A DNA stretch of 22,813 nucleotides from Desulfobacterales bacterium CG23_combo_of_CG06-09_8_20_14_all_52_9 (GTDB lineage Bacteria; Desulfobacterota; Desulfobacteria; Desulfobacterales; UBA2156): positions 1 to 22,813 of the forward strand of contig PCSF01000282.1 of the NCBI GenBank assembly GCA_002771315.1. Direction: 5' to 3'. This document shows positions 6,729-13,808 of the stretch, one piece after another. The notes below the pieces were generated by a model. It searched no databases. It was given only the letters and a program-made list of their open reading frames with translations, and had not been told where the DNA came from. Numbering within the stretch: the stretch's first letter is position 1; the number at the start of each line of letters is the position of its first letter. The position numbers and the translations under genes are program-made.

Positions 6729-7451
6729 TTAAAGCCTGAATTCTTCTCCCAGGTAGAGCCTGCGGGCGATCTCGCTGGAGGCGACTTTTCCCGGTGTACC
6801 GGATTCCATCACCTCGCCGTTGTTAAGGATGTATGCCTGGTCGCAGATGCCAAGCGTCTCCCGGACATTGTGATCCGTGATCAGGATGCCGATCCCCCGT
6901 TCTTTAAGGTGCGAGATGATATTCTTGATTTCGATGACCGCCAGGGGGTCGATCCCTGAAAAAGGCTCGTCCAGCAGGATGAACGAAGGGCTCGAGGCCA
7001 GGGATCGGCTGATCTCGAGACGGCGTTGCTCTCCTCCCGAAAGGGATCCCGCTCTTTGGCCGGAAAGATGCCGGATGCCCAGTTCATCCAGGAGCCGGTA
7101 GGCCCGCTCTTCCTGCTGGGCCTGGTTAAGCGGTTGCGCTTCCAACACCAGCAGGACGTTTTCCTTGACGGTAAGCTTCCGGAAGGTGGAAGGCTCTTGC
7201 GGGAGGTAGCCGATCCCTTTTCGGGCCCGGATATACATGGGATCGTCCGTAATTTCCTCGTCATTGAGGCGGACGTGCCCCTGATCCGGCTTGATCATTC
7301 CCACCGTCATGTAAAAGGTGGTCGTTTTACCGGCGCCGTTGGGGCCCAAAAGTCCTACCACGCTTCCACTTTCCACCGTGAGGCTCACATCTTTGACCAC
7401 CCTGCGGCCAAAGTACGATTTAGCCAGATCGTTCAGCGCCAAGACAGGCAC
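6729..7451 (-). CDS. lptB: LPS export ABC transporter ATP-binding protein LptB
   Basis: ATPase of the LptB2FGC complex that extracts LPS from the inner membrane. The 240-residue protein has Walker A GPNGAGKTT (36-44), a Q-loop in GYLPQEP, the signature LSGGEQRR (137-144), Walker B FILLDEP with Glu162, and H-loop His194 in ITDHNVRET. The GYLPQEPSTFRKLTVKEN segment and the DHNVRETL end are distinctive of LptB rather than general ABC ATPases. Translation starts at GTG, supported by GGAGG six bases upstream. It lies 42 bases after lptA and one base before rpoN. The permease genes lptF and lptG are not in the window. Confidence 0.96.
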   Translation of the reverse strand: MPVLALNDLAKSYFGRRVVKDVSLTVESGSVVGLLGPNGAGKTTTFYMTVGMIKPDQGHVRLNDEEITDDPMYIRARKGIGYLPQEPSTFRKLTVKENVLLVLEAQPLNQAQQEERAYRLLDELGIRHLSGQRAGSLSGGEQRRLEISRSLASSPSFILLDEPFSGIDPLAVIEIKNIISHLKERGIGILITDHNVRETLGICDQAYILNNGEVMESGTPGKVASSEIARRLYLGEEFRL

Positions 7452-7493
7452 CGCCGCCCTCCATCAACGATGCAATTGTTTCCAGCCATTCGA

Positions 7494-8081
7494 TTAATTC
7501 AATCCTTTCCCTTTTTGATAGAAAACAGCCTCCACCCGGCCTTGGTTTACGCTTTCCACCTGCATCCGGCCATCATCCCGGTAGAGGGTGATCTTTTCTC
7601 CGGTTACGGTGTTTTTGCCGCTGGTGACGCTCGAATTGGGACCGGTCAGGATCAAAATCCGGGAATCGGTAATGTATATAGCCTTTTCCGCCTTTGCAAC
7701 CCTGTTGTCGAATTCGATCACCACGTTTCCATTCGACTCCAGTTTCTGAATCGATTCTTCTCCTGCACCTTGAGATTCTACGCTTTTAAGATCGCTTTTA
7801 TAAAAGACCTTCAGCCGATCCGCCGTGATAACGGTGGTTCCCTGTATCGCACGGACGTTTCCGATGAATTCAGCAAAGCGGGCGTTGTTGTCCGAAAAAA
7901 GCCTGTCCGAGGTGATGTGGGTCACATCCTCAGACGTCTGAGCGTCGGAGGCGGGTTCATTGCCGGCTAAAATGCCTGTCGTAAAAAAAGGGAAGAGGAT
8001 CAGGATCAGAGCCGTCACCGGGAAGGTGAGTCGGAGACGCTTTCGATTACAGAGAGAGGGTATCATGGATCGAGCTTTCAA
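7494..8081 (-). CDS. lptA: LPS transport periplasmic protein LptA (OstA-like)
   Basis: Periplasmic bridge protein carrying LPS from LptC towards LptD. A basic N-terminus and hydrophobic stretch (LTFPVTALILILFPFF, ending TTGILAGNEP) look like a signal peptide. The mature part shows the OstA/LptA beta-jellyroll pattern: ITSDRLFSDNNARFAEFIGNV, TVITADRLKVFYKS, then GNVVIEFDNRVAKAEKAIY. At 195 residues it matches the family. The frame opens at a TTG (8081) with AAAGGA just ahead; an ATG at 8066 is an equally possible start with a poorer ribosome-binding site. Either way the start lies inside the end of lptC (overlap 35 or 20 bases), so the two are translationally coupled. Confidence 0.88.
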   Translation of the reverse strand: MKARSMIPSLCNRKRLRLTFPVTALILILFPFFTTGILAGNEPASDAQTSEDVTHITSDRLFSDNNARFAEFIGNVRAIQGTTVITADRLKVFYKSDLKSVESQGAGEESIQKLESNGNVVIEFDNRVAKAEKAIYITDSRILILTGPNSSVTSGKNTVTGEKITLYRDDGRMQVESVNQGRVEAVFYQKGKGLN

Positions 8082-8673
8082 CGTTTCCTTTGAAGGTGGA
8101 TGTTTGGGAATTCAGATCATAAACCATACGATCGGCGACAACGGAAAAACGTTTCCCTTCGATGGTTACCGGATCTTTAGAGTAGATGACTCGATTTTGG
8201 TGCTCATAGCGCAGGCGTTCGGTTTTCATCACATAATCCTCATGCGTGACCGTGACGTCCCCGACGGCTTCCAGGTCGTTGGTCTCGGGCATGAGTATTC
8301 CTTTTTTTGCGGTCAAATAGACCTTGCCCCCATCGTTTAGGAAAAAGACGACGGAAGGGCTGTCGATGACGGTACGGTTTTTCTTTCCCAGAACCTGGGC
8401 GGATTTTGCGGTAAGCGTCCATTCGTCCCTGCCGTCTCGCGTAGCCGTATGGCGGATCTGTTGTAGAGCGATGTCGGCCCGGGTCTTTTTCAAAATCGCG
8501 GCAGTATTTCCAGGATCGACGGATAGGCGTCGATAGCCGATGAAGATCGCCACAACGACGATTAGGGTGGCCAGGATGACTCCCACCAGGGCTAAACGGA
8601 GTTTTCCGCGTCTTTTCGGGCGCTTTCGTTGTCCGGCATCGTTCATGGAGATAACCATGGATTTTTGAGCCAT
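8047..8673 (-). CDS. lptC: LPS export protein LptC
   Basis: Bitopic inner-membrane protein that links the LptBFG transporter to LptA. After a very basic cytoplasmic start (QRKRPKRRGKLR) there is one membrane helix (LALVGVILATLIVVVAIFIG). A periplasmic domain follows with the LptC pattern: WTLTAKSAQVLGKKN, VYLTAKKGILMPETNDLEAVGDV and the C-terminal FSVVADRMVYDLNSQTSTFKGNV. I start at ATG 8673 (208 residues), where AAAGG lies about ten bases upstream. An alternative is ATG 8646, which forms an ATGA overlap with the kdsC stop but has no ribosome-binding site of its own. The frame continues upstream to 8748 inside kdsC, without family similarity. The 3' end overlaps lptA. Confidence 0.88.
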   Translation of the reverse strand: MAQKSMVISMNDAGQRKRPKRRGKLRLALVGVILATLIVVVAIFIGYRRLSVDPGNTAAILKKTRADIALQQIRHTATRDGRDEWTLTAKSAQVLGKKNRTVIDSPSVVFFLNDGGKVYLTAKKGILMPETNDLEAVGDVTVTHEDYVMKTERLRYEHQNRVIYSKDPVTIEGKRFSVVADRMVYDLNSQTSTFKGNVESSIHDTLSL

Positions 8674-9212
8674 AACCCTTTGGCCTTTAAAATCGCTTCG
8701 CAGATCTCCCTGACGGCCCCCCTGCCGCCTCTGGCAGTGGTAACCCAATCGGCGGTTTCGCGTAGGGCCTCATGGGCGTCGGCTACCGCGATAAACAGCC
8801 CTACCGAACCTTTCATGGATAAATCAGGAAGGTCGTCGCCTATGAAGGCAATGGCTTCCGGCAAGGACCCGGTGTCCGCGCATATCCGGTCGAGGACGCT
8901 CTTTTTGTTCGAGATGCCATCATAGACGAATGAAATTCCCAGGTTTTTACACCGGTGGCGCAAGGCCTTGGAACTTCTTCCGGTGATGAGGCATACCGGA
9001 ATGCCCGCTTCCAGGAGGAGGCGGATACCGAGCCCGTCCTTGACGTTGAATGCCTTGATCTCTTCACCTGAATCCGAATAGATAATGGTACCGTCCGTAA
9101 GAACTCCATCCACGTCCATGGAAAGTACTCTTAAGGCGGCAAAACGATCCAAGAGCCCTTCGGTTGGGCTTTGCGTGCCAGACCGGGTACTAAGATGGGT
9201 GAAATCGGTCAT
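8643..9212 (-). CDS. kdsC: 3-deoxy-D-manno-octulosonate 8-phosphate phosphatase KdsC
   Basis: Removes phosphate from Kdo-8-phosphate to give Kdo for the LPS inner core. It is a HAD-superfamily C0-type phosphatase of 189 residues. Motif I is DVDGVLTDG with nucleophile Asp33 and acid/base Asp35. Motif II is LITGRSSKAL, the lysine lies in SNKKSVLDRI, and motif IV is FIGDDLPDLS. The TDWVTTxxGGRGAVRE-like end (ADWVTTARGGRGAVRE) is typical of KdsC. Start and kdsA stop overlap as ATGA, so the two Kdo genes are coupled. The first ~20 residues are extra relative to short KdsC proteins and weakly conserved. Confidence 0.95.
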   Translation of the reverse strand: MTDFTHLSTRSGTQSPTEGLLDRFAALRVLSMDVDGVLTDGTIIYSDSGEEIKAFNVKDGLGIRLLLEAGIPVCLITGRSSKALRHRCKNLGISFVYDGISNKKSVLDRICADTGSLPEAIAFIGDDLPDLSMKGSVGLFIAVADAHEALRETADWVTTARGGRGAVREICEAILKAKGLWLKNPWLSP

Positions 9213-10045
9213 GCCGTCGGGCTTTTTAGGGATTCCCGGATCCTTTTGAGTGTCACGAGAAGGGGCTCGAGGGAATCCAATGGCAGGGAGTTGGGTCCGT
9301 CACACAGAGCCTGATCCGGATTGGGATGGACTTCTATAAATATGCCGTCTGCGCCTGCGGCTACGGCCGCTTTCGCCAGGACCGGTGCAAATCTTCGCTC
9401 TCCACCGGAACGGATGCTTTCTCCGCCGGGCAACTGCACACTGTGGGTTGCATCAAAAATCACAGGGTATCCGGTCTCTTGCATGATCGGGATCCCTCTG
9501 AAATCGACGACAAGGTTGTTATACCCGAAAGAACTGCCACGCTCGGTGATCAAAATCCGGGAATTTCCGGAAGACGCCGCCTTTTTAACCACGTTGGCCA
9601 TGTCCCTGGGGGCGAGGAACTGCCCTTTTTTGATGTTGAGGGGTTTACGTGTAGCGGCCGCCGCCGTGATTAGGTCCGTCTGTCGGCATAAAAAAGCCGG
9701 GATCTGGATGATGTCCAAAATCGCTGCACAAATGTCGATTTGGGAAATCCGGTGGACGTCGGAAAGGATACAGATGTCAAGCTCGGTCTTGATCCTCTTG
9801 AGGATATCCAACCCTTCCATCATCCCCGGTCCCCTGAATGAGTCGATGGAACTGCGGTTGGCTTTGTCGAAGGACGCCTTAAATATAAACGGGATCTCGA
9901 GACGCCGTGTCAAGGCCTTGAGGAAAGAGGCGATCCGGAAGGACGTTTCGGCATCCTCGATGACACACGGCCCTGCGATGAGGGCCAGAGGGTTATCGCC
10001 TCCGATTGAAATTCCTTCCAGGATATGGATCACTTGTCGAGTCAT
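9209..10045 (-). CDS. kdsA: 3-deoxy-8-phosphooctulonate synthase, metal-dependent class
   Basis: Condenses arabinose 5-phosphate with phosphoenolpyruvate to Kdo-8-phosphate. The 278-residue protein is a TIM-barrel DAHP-synthase relative with KASFDKANRSSIDSFRGPG, IPAFLCRQTDL, LNIKKGQFLAP, FGYNNLVVDFRGIP, VIFDATHSVQLPG and EVHPNPDQALCDGPNSLPL. Residue 27 in LIAGPCVIED is cysteine, where the E. coli enzyme has asparagine (GGMNVLES). By family knowledge this cysteine marks the metal-dependent class, as in Aquifex aeolicus. The gene is first in the long minus-strand run and sits behind a good promoter. No pyrG is upstream; the divergent neighbour is an M23 peptidase. Confidence 0.96.
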   Translation of the reverse strand: MTRQVIHILEGISIGGDNPLALIAGPCVIEDAETSFRIASFLKALTRRLEIPFIFKASFDKANRSSIDSFRGPGMMEGLDILKRIKTELDICILSDVHRISQIDICAAILDIIQIPAFLCRQTDLITAAAATRKPLNIKKGQFLAPRDMANVVKKAASSGNSRILITERGSSFGYNNLVVDFRGIPIMQETGYPVIFDATHSVQLPGGESIRSGGERRFAPVLAKAAVAAGADGIFIEVHPNPDQALCDGPNSLPLDSLEPLLVTLKRIRESLKSPTA

Positions 10046-10078
10046 AGGAGATAAGTATCCTTTGATGGATTATCCATT

Positions 10079-10107
10079 CTTTTATCGCGACGACCCGCAG
10101 AAGTCAA
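10079..10107 (-). promoter_or_regulatory. Sigma-70-like promoter of the kdsA operon
   Basis: On the minus strand TTGACT (10107-10102) is followed after exactly 17 bases by TAAAAG (10084-10079). That gives 5/6 and 4/6 matches to the -35 and -10 consensus. The expected start of transcription is near 10072, giving a leader of about 27 bases before the kdsA ATG at 10045. It is the only plausible entry point for the kdsA-kdsC-lpt group in the 102-base divergent spacer. Confidence 0.6.
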
Positions 10108-10123
10108 GGAACGAAAAGAAACC

Positions 10124-10152
10124 TTGATTGGAGTACGGTAAATTGATATGGT
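10124..10152 (+). promoter_or_regulatory. Possible promoter of the M23 peptidase gene, overlapping its first ATG
   Basis: TTGATT (10124-10129), a 17-base spacer and TATGGT (10147-10152) resemble a sigma-70 promoter. The -10 box covers the ATG at 10148, so a transcript from it would start near 10159 and would need the downstream TTG start at 10187. Weak matches; tentative. Confidence 0.35.
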
Positions 10153-11560
10153 CATATTTCATTTCGATAGATGGAGCGTTAACCAATTGAAATCAAAAGA
10201 TAAAAACACAAAATGGCGATGGGTTGCACCTCTCTGCGGCGTCCTGATTTTAGCTTTGGGAGCCTTATTATGGGTGAAGATGGAAGGGGAGGCGCCCAAC
10301 ATCAAGCTGACCCCGGAAAGCCTCACCCTGGGCATTCGGTCGGAGATCACCCTTTCGTTCTCGGATGCAAAAAGCGGACTTTCAAAAGTGTGGATGGGGA
10401 TTCTTAAGGGAGGGAAAGAAGAGACTCTTCTCGATGAAAATTTTCCGTCATCCGGACTTTTCTCAAAATCGGGGATTCAAGAGAAGACCTTTATCCAAGT
10501 GATCGAACCGAAGAAACTGGGTCTTGGCGAAGGAAAAACGACACTTCGGATTATGGCTTGGGATCATTCCTGGCGGCATTGGTTTCATGGCAATCGGGGA
10601 TATCTTGAAAGAGAAGTGGCGGTCGACACCCGGGCGCCTCAGATCATCGTTTTGAGCAAATTTCATTATCTGAACCAGGGTGGCACCGGCCTGGCGATAT
10701 ATCGGCTTACCGAGCCGTGCCCGGAAACAGGGGTCAGGGTGGGTGAGCATTTCTTCCCTGGATACGGCGGTCATTCGGGCGATCCTCTGGTTCACATGGC
10801 CTTCTTTGCACTGAGCTACGAGCAGGGGCCGGGAACCTCCATTGCCATTAAAGCCGTCGATAAGGCAGGAAATGCTTCCCAGACCGGATTTGCGCATCAT
10901 ATCAAAGCCGTAAACTTTAAAAAGGACACTATTCCCATTACCGATGATTTCTTGGGTCAACTATTGCCCAAATTCGAATCCGAAATCGAAGGCGGCGATA
11001 AAGGCTCGTTGATTGAAAGGTTCCTGAAGGTGAATCGTAACCTTCGGGAAAAAAATTACCGGCAGATGGTTCAAGTAACCACCAGTTCTGAAAAGGAGCT
11101 TTTATGGAAAGGTGCCTTTCTGAGACTCCCCAACTCCGAAGCACGTGCGGGATTCGCCGACACCCGGGATTATATTTATCAGGGGAAAAAGGTCGATCAA
11201 CAGGTGCATCTGGGCATAGACCTGGCCGCCTTAGCCCATGCCCCGGTGCCGGCGGCGAACAGGGGGAGGGTGGCTTTTGCCGGGGACCTGGGTATTTACG
11301 GCAGGACGCTCTTGATTGACCATGGTCTCGGGGTTTTCAGCATGTATTCCCACCTGAGTGATTATACGGTTCAGATCGGCCAGGTGGTGGAAAAGGGTGA
11401 GATCATCGGCCATACCGGCGATACCGGCCTTGCCGGGGGGGACCACCTCCATTTCAGCGTGGTGGTCCGTGACACCTTCGTTAACCCGGTGGAATGGTGG
11501 GACCCCATGTGGATTGAAAAGCGAATCATGGATAAGCTTAAAGGAACGGAAAACGGATAA
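10148..11560 (+). CDS. Membrane-anchored M23 family metallopeptidase
   Basis: Likely a peptidoglycan DD-endopeptidase or a divisome/envelope regulator of the LytM type. A short cytoplasmic start is followed by one membrane helix (APLCGVLILALGALLWV) and a large periplasmic region of ~300 residues that I do not recognise. It contains Ig-like wording (SLTLGIRSEITLSFSDAKSG; DTRAPQIIVLS; AVDKAGNAS). The C-terminal M23 domain has the zinc ligands of active enzymes: His354 and Asp358 in HLGIDLA, and the HLH pair at 433/435 in GGDHLHFS. The domain also holds HGLGVFSMYSHLS and GHTGDTGLAGG. The start is uncertain: ATG 10148 lies in a possible -10 box, while TTG 10187 has GGAG ten bases upstream and still keeps the membrane helix. 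The next gene follows after 23 bases. Confidence 0.9.
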   Translation: MVIFHFDRWSVNQLKSKDKNTKWRWVAPLCGVLILALGALLWVKMEGEAPNIKLTPESLTLGIRSEITLSFSDAKSGLSKVWMGILKGGKEETLLDENFPSSGLFSKSGIQEKTFIQVIEPKKLGLGEGKTTLRIMAWDHSWRHWFHGNRGYLEREVAVDTRAPQIIVLSKFHYLNQGGTGLAIYRLTEPCPETGVRVGEHFFPGYGGHSGDPLVHMAFFALSYEQGPGTSIAIKAVDKAGNASQTGFAHHIKAVNFKKDTIPITDDFLGQLLPKFESEIEGGDKGSLIERFLKVNRNLREKNYRQMVQVTTSSEKELLWKGAFLRLPNSEARAGFADTRDYIYQGKKVDQQVHLGIDLAALAHAPVPAANRGRVAFAGDLGIYGRTLLIDHGLGVFSMYSHLSDYTVQIGQVVEKGEIIGHTGDTGLAGGDHLHFSVVVRDTFVNPVEWWDPMWIEKRIMDKLKGTENG

Positions 11561-11583
11561 AAGCGAATCTGCGGAGGTCGGCA

Positions 11584-12753
11584 TTGAAACCCTATCGCAT
11601 CAATAAAACCATCGAAGAAATCAACTCGAAGATCCGGGAAGGGAAAGCGGTGGTCGTGACCGCCGAGGAGATCATCCCTATCGTTAAGTCCGAGGGACCT
11701 GTGGAGGCCGCGAGGCAGGTGGATGTGGTGACGACCGGGACGTTTTCCCCCATGTGCTCTTCAGGGGCGTTTATCAACTTCGGCCATTCCGTCCCGCGCA
11801 TCAGGGCCTCCCGGGTCTGGTTGAACAAGGTCCCGGCTTATGCGGGGATCGCGGCGGTGGACTGCTTCATCGGCGCTACGGAACCCTGCGAGGACGATCC
11901 CTTGAACAAGGTTTACCCCGGCGAATTCAATTACGGGGGTGGGCATGTCATCGAGGACCTGGTGGCCAAAAAGACGGTCTATCTCAAGGCGGTGTCCTAC
12001 GGCACGGACTGCTATCCGAACCGTGCCATTGAAAAGGAGGTGACACTCGCCGCACTTCCCCAGGCAACTCTGTGCAACCCGAGAAACGGGTATCAAAACT
12101 ATAACTGCGCCGTCAACACCACCGACCGAACCATATACACCTATATGGGCACGCTCAAGCCACGCATAGGTAACGCCAATTACTGTTCGGCGGGGCAGCT
12201 CAGCCCATTGTTCAACGATCCATATTATCAGACCATCGGACTGGGGACCCGCATTTTCCTGGGCGGTGGGGTGGGGTATGTCGTCTGGCACGGTACTCAG
12301 CACAATCCTGCGGTGAAGCGGTCCCGCAAAGGGGTACCTGTCATGGGGGCGGGGACGTTGTGGGTCATGGGGGATTTAAAACAGATGAGCCCTCGATGGC
12401 TGATGGGGGCCAGCATTCAAGGTTACGGATGTTCTCTGTCGGTCGGACTCGGAGTTCCGATCCCTCTTTTGAACGAAAAAATTGCTCAATATGCGGGCCT
12501 GTCCGATGAAGATCTCTTTACTCAGGTGGTGGATTATGGCCATGATTATCCGAACGGCATTTCCAAGAGCCTGGCTCAGGTCAGCTATTCGGAGTTGAAA
12601 AGCGGCGCCATCAAAGTCAATGGGAAGACGATTCCCACGGTTCCGCTCTCCAGCGTGGTACGCGCCAGGGAGATCGCCGATATATTGAAGAAATGGATTC
12701 AAAGCGGGAAATTTCTTTTAGGGACGCCCCAGTTCAACCTTCCATCCCGATGA
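11584..12753 (+). CDS. DUF39 / 'homocysteine biosynthesis' protein (aspartate semialdehyde sulfurtransferase-like)
   Basis: Cytosolic protein of the HcyBio (DUF39) family, 389 residues. The methanogen member MA1821 is needed to make homocysteine from aspartate semialdehyde with sulfide. Its two essential cysteines probably correspond here to Cys58 (TGTFSPMCSSGAFINFG) and Cys143 (VSYGTDCYPN); this match is from memory. Glycine-rich segments (LGGGVGYVVWHGTQHNP, GVPVMGAGTLWVMGDLKQM) are typical. Other cysteines (94, 102, 164, 175) are scattered. Translation starts at TTG with a strong GGAGG six bases upstream. Methanogens pair this protein with a NIL/ferredoxin protein (MA1822); no such gene is adjacent. 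It sits between the M23 peptidase (23 bases) and thpR (54 bases), neither of which has an obvious link to sulfur metabolism. Confidence 0.88.
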   Translation: MKPYRINKTIEEINSKIREGKAVVVTAEEIIPIVKSEGPVEAARQVDVVTTGTFSPMCSSGAFINFGHSVPRIRASRVWLNKVPAYAGIAAVDCFIGATEPCEDDPLNKVYPGEFNYGGGHVIEDLVAKKTVYLKAVSYGTDCYPNRAIEKEVTLAALPQATLCNPRNGYQNYNCAVNTTDRTIYTYMGTLKPRIGNANYCSAGQLSPLFNDPYYQTIGLGTRIFLGGGVGYVVWHGTQHNPAVKRSRKGVPVMGAGTLWVMGDLKQMSPRWLMGASIQGYGCSLSVGLGVPIPLLNEKIAQYAGLSDEDLFTQVVDYGHDYPNGISKSLAQVSYSELKSGAIKVNGKTIPTVPLSSVVRAREIADILKKWIQSGKFLLGTPQFNLPSR

Positions 12754-12807
12754 AGAAAAAGATACCGGCGGCTGGTGATCATGGCGTACGTTTCAAAAGG
12801 GTCGGAT

Positions 12808-13395
12808 ATGACCCGAGAGCCGGCAGAGACGATTCGGGCCTTTGTCGCATTCGAACTGCCCAAAGGAATCATCGATGCCTTAGCCCGTGTTCAAGAACAG
12901 ATGCGTGGCTTAAGAGTCGATGCCCGATGGGTCCGTCCGGCAAATATTCATCTGACCCTTAAATTTTTAGGACAAGTACCGGCTTCGGATATCGAAACTA
13001 TCGGGAGAAGTGTCATGGAAGCGGCCCGGGGCCGAGGTCCCATTGTTCTTTCGGTGAGAGGGGTCGGCGTTTTTCCCGGGGTCCGAAAGCCCCGGGTGGC
13101 CTGGGTTGGGTTAAACGATCCTGATGGAGGATTGCTCCGTCTCCATCAGGAACTGGAGACCCGCATGAGCAGTGTGGGATATCCAGCCGAAGAAAGGCCT
13201 TTCAAGGGACATTTAACCATCGGTAGGTTCAAGGGAAGCATATCGGCACCAATGCTCATAACAGCTCTTAACGCTTGTCAGGATTTTGAGACCGAGGCGT
13301 TCAGTCTTGACACGCTCACCCTGTTTCAAAGCGAGTTGATGCCTTCAGGGCCGGTTTACACCAAAATCGTGAGAGCCACATTGACGAACTCGTAA
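12808..13395 (+). CDS. thpR: RNA 2',3'-cyclic phosphodiesterase (2H family)
   Basis: Opens 2',3'-cyclic phosphates on RNA ends in vitro; formerly called 2'-5' RNA ligase (LigT). The two HxTx motifs of the 2H phosphoesterase fold are intact: HLTL at residue 48 and HLTI at residue 135. RAFVAFELP at the N-terminus, WVRPANIHLTLKFLGQ, GVFPGVRKPRVAWVG and RPFKGHLTIGR are standard family stretches. I start at ATG 12808 (195 residues) because AAGGG lies six bases ahead; GTG 12775 and ATG 12781 in the same frame lack a ribosome-binding site. The thpR-recA order is common in bacteria, where thpR is sometimes part of a cinA-thpR-recA unit; here 441 bases of repeat-rich DNA separate it from recA. Confidence 0.94.
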   Translation: MTREPAETIRAFVAFELPKGIIDALARVQEQMRGLRVDARWVRPANIHLTLKFLGQVPASDIETIGRSVMEAARGRGPIVLSVRGVGVFPGVRKPRVAWVGLNDPDGGLLRLHQELETRMSSVGYPAEERPFKGHLTIGRFKGSISAPMLITALNACQDFETEAFSLDTLTLFQSELMPSGPVYTKIVRATLTNS

Positions 13396-13452
13396 CTTGG
13401 CAGATTTTGCTCGCTGCATGATCATTTTAAAGAGATGCTCATGGCTTCGCTG

Positions 13453-13495
13453 AATCTCGAGAACTCGGTACAGGTGCCTCGGACAACTTGAGATT
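13453..13495. repeat. Imperfect inverted repeat in the first part of the thpR-recA spacer
   Basis: AATCTC and GAGATT at the ends, with further partial pairing inside (CGAG/CTTG, GGTAC/GTGCC), can form an imperfect hairpin. No T tract follows directly. Apart from this, I see nothing recognisable in 13396-13574: no ORF of note, no clear promoter and no LexA-type palindrome. Confidence 0.35.
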
Positions 13496-13574
13496 TTTCA
13501 CACCCGGCCACTCGCATCTTTTTCGGAAAAGGTTCAAATTCTGCCCGCAAAAGCCTATTACGAATCTATTAGCA

Positions 13575-13711
13575 TTGATGGCTTCGTAAAAAGTCGTCAC
13601 CCCGTTGAAAAACGGGGTCCAGATGTTTCATAAGTGATTGAAAACACTGGATTCCGTTTTTTGCCGGAATGACGGAAAGAGAGCATTTTCGACTTTTTAC
13701 GAGTTCATCAA
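13575..13711. repeat. Palindromic intergenic repeat A (REP/MITE-like)
   Basis: A 137-base element with inverted ends: TTGATGGCTTCGTAAAAAG on the left and CTTTTTACGAGTTCATCAA on the right, which pair with two mismatches. Inside are a perfect 8-bp hairpin with a GAAA loop (13599-13618, ACCCCGTT / AACGGGGT) and a second one, ATTCCG / CGGAAT, in the GGAATGACGG context. I recognise such ends from repeats scattered between genes in deltaproteobacteria, but no copy number can be checked here. It has no coding capacity. The element is followed by CA and then directly by repeat B. Confidence 0.75.
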
Positions 13712-13713
13712 CA

Positions 13714-13808
13714 TTGATGAAATTGTAAAAACTCAAAATTGGGATGGCAAAGTAAAAAGCTTCAGATGCAGCGCAACACAGCAGATGGACTTTTTACGAA
13801 GCCATCAA
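13714..13808. repeat. Palindromic intergenic repeat B, back to back with repeat A
   Basis: A 95-base element starting TTGATGAAATTGTAAAAACT and ending ACTTTTTACGAAGCCATCAA, so its ends form an inverted repeat with several mismatches. Its right end is a perfect 21-base inverted copy of the left end of repeat A (13575-13595 against 13788-13808). The A/B junction forms the palindrome TTCATCAA-CA-TTGATGAA. The dinucleotide CA stands before A, between A and B, and after B. The interior (AGCGCAACACAGCAGATGG) resembles the core of deltaproteobacterial repeats, shortened. It ends 28 bases before the recA ATG. Confidence 0.72.

Noticed and set aside
7026..7970. 314-codon plus-strand ORF
   Set aside because: Antisense of lptB and lptA; no ribosome-binding site and no recognisable motifs.
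9321..10127. 268-codon plus-strand ORF
   Set aside because: Antisense of kdsA and covers the kdsA promoter; composition typical of a shadow frame.
12288..12306. TGGCAC-like sequence as a possible sigma-54 promoter
   Set aside because: The -12 half (TTGC) is missing at the required spacing and it lies within the DUF39 coding frame.
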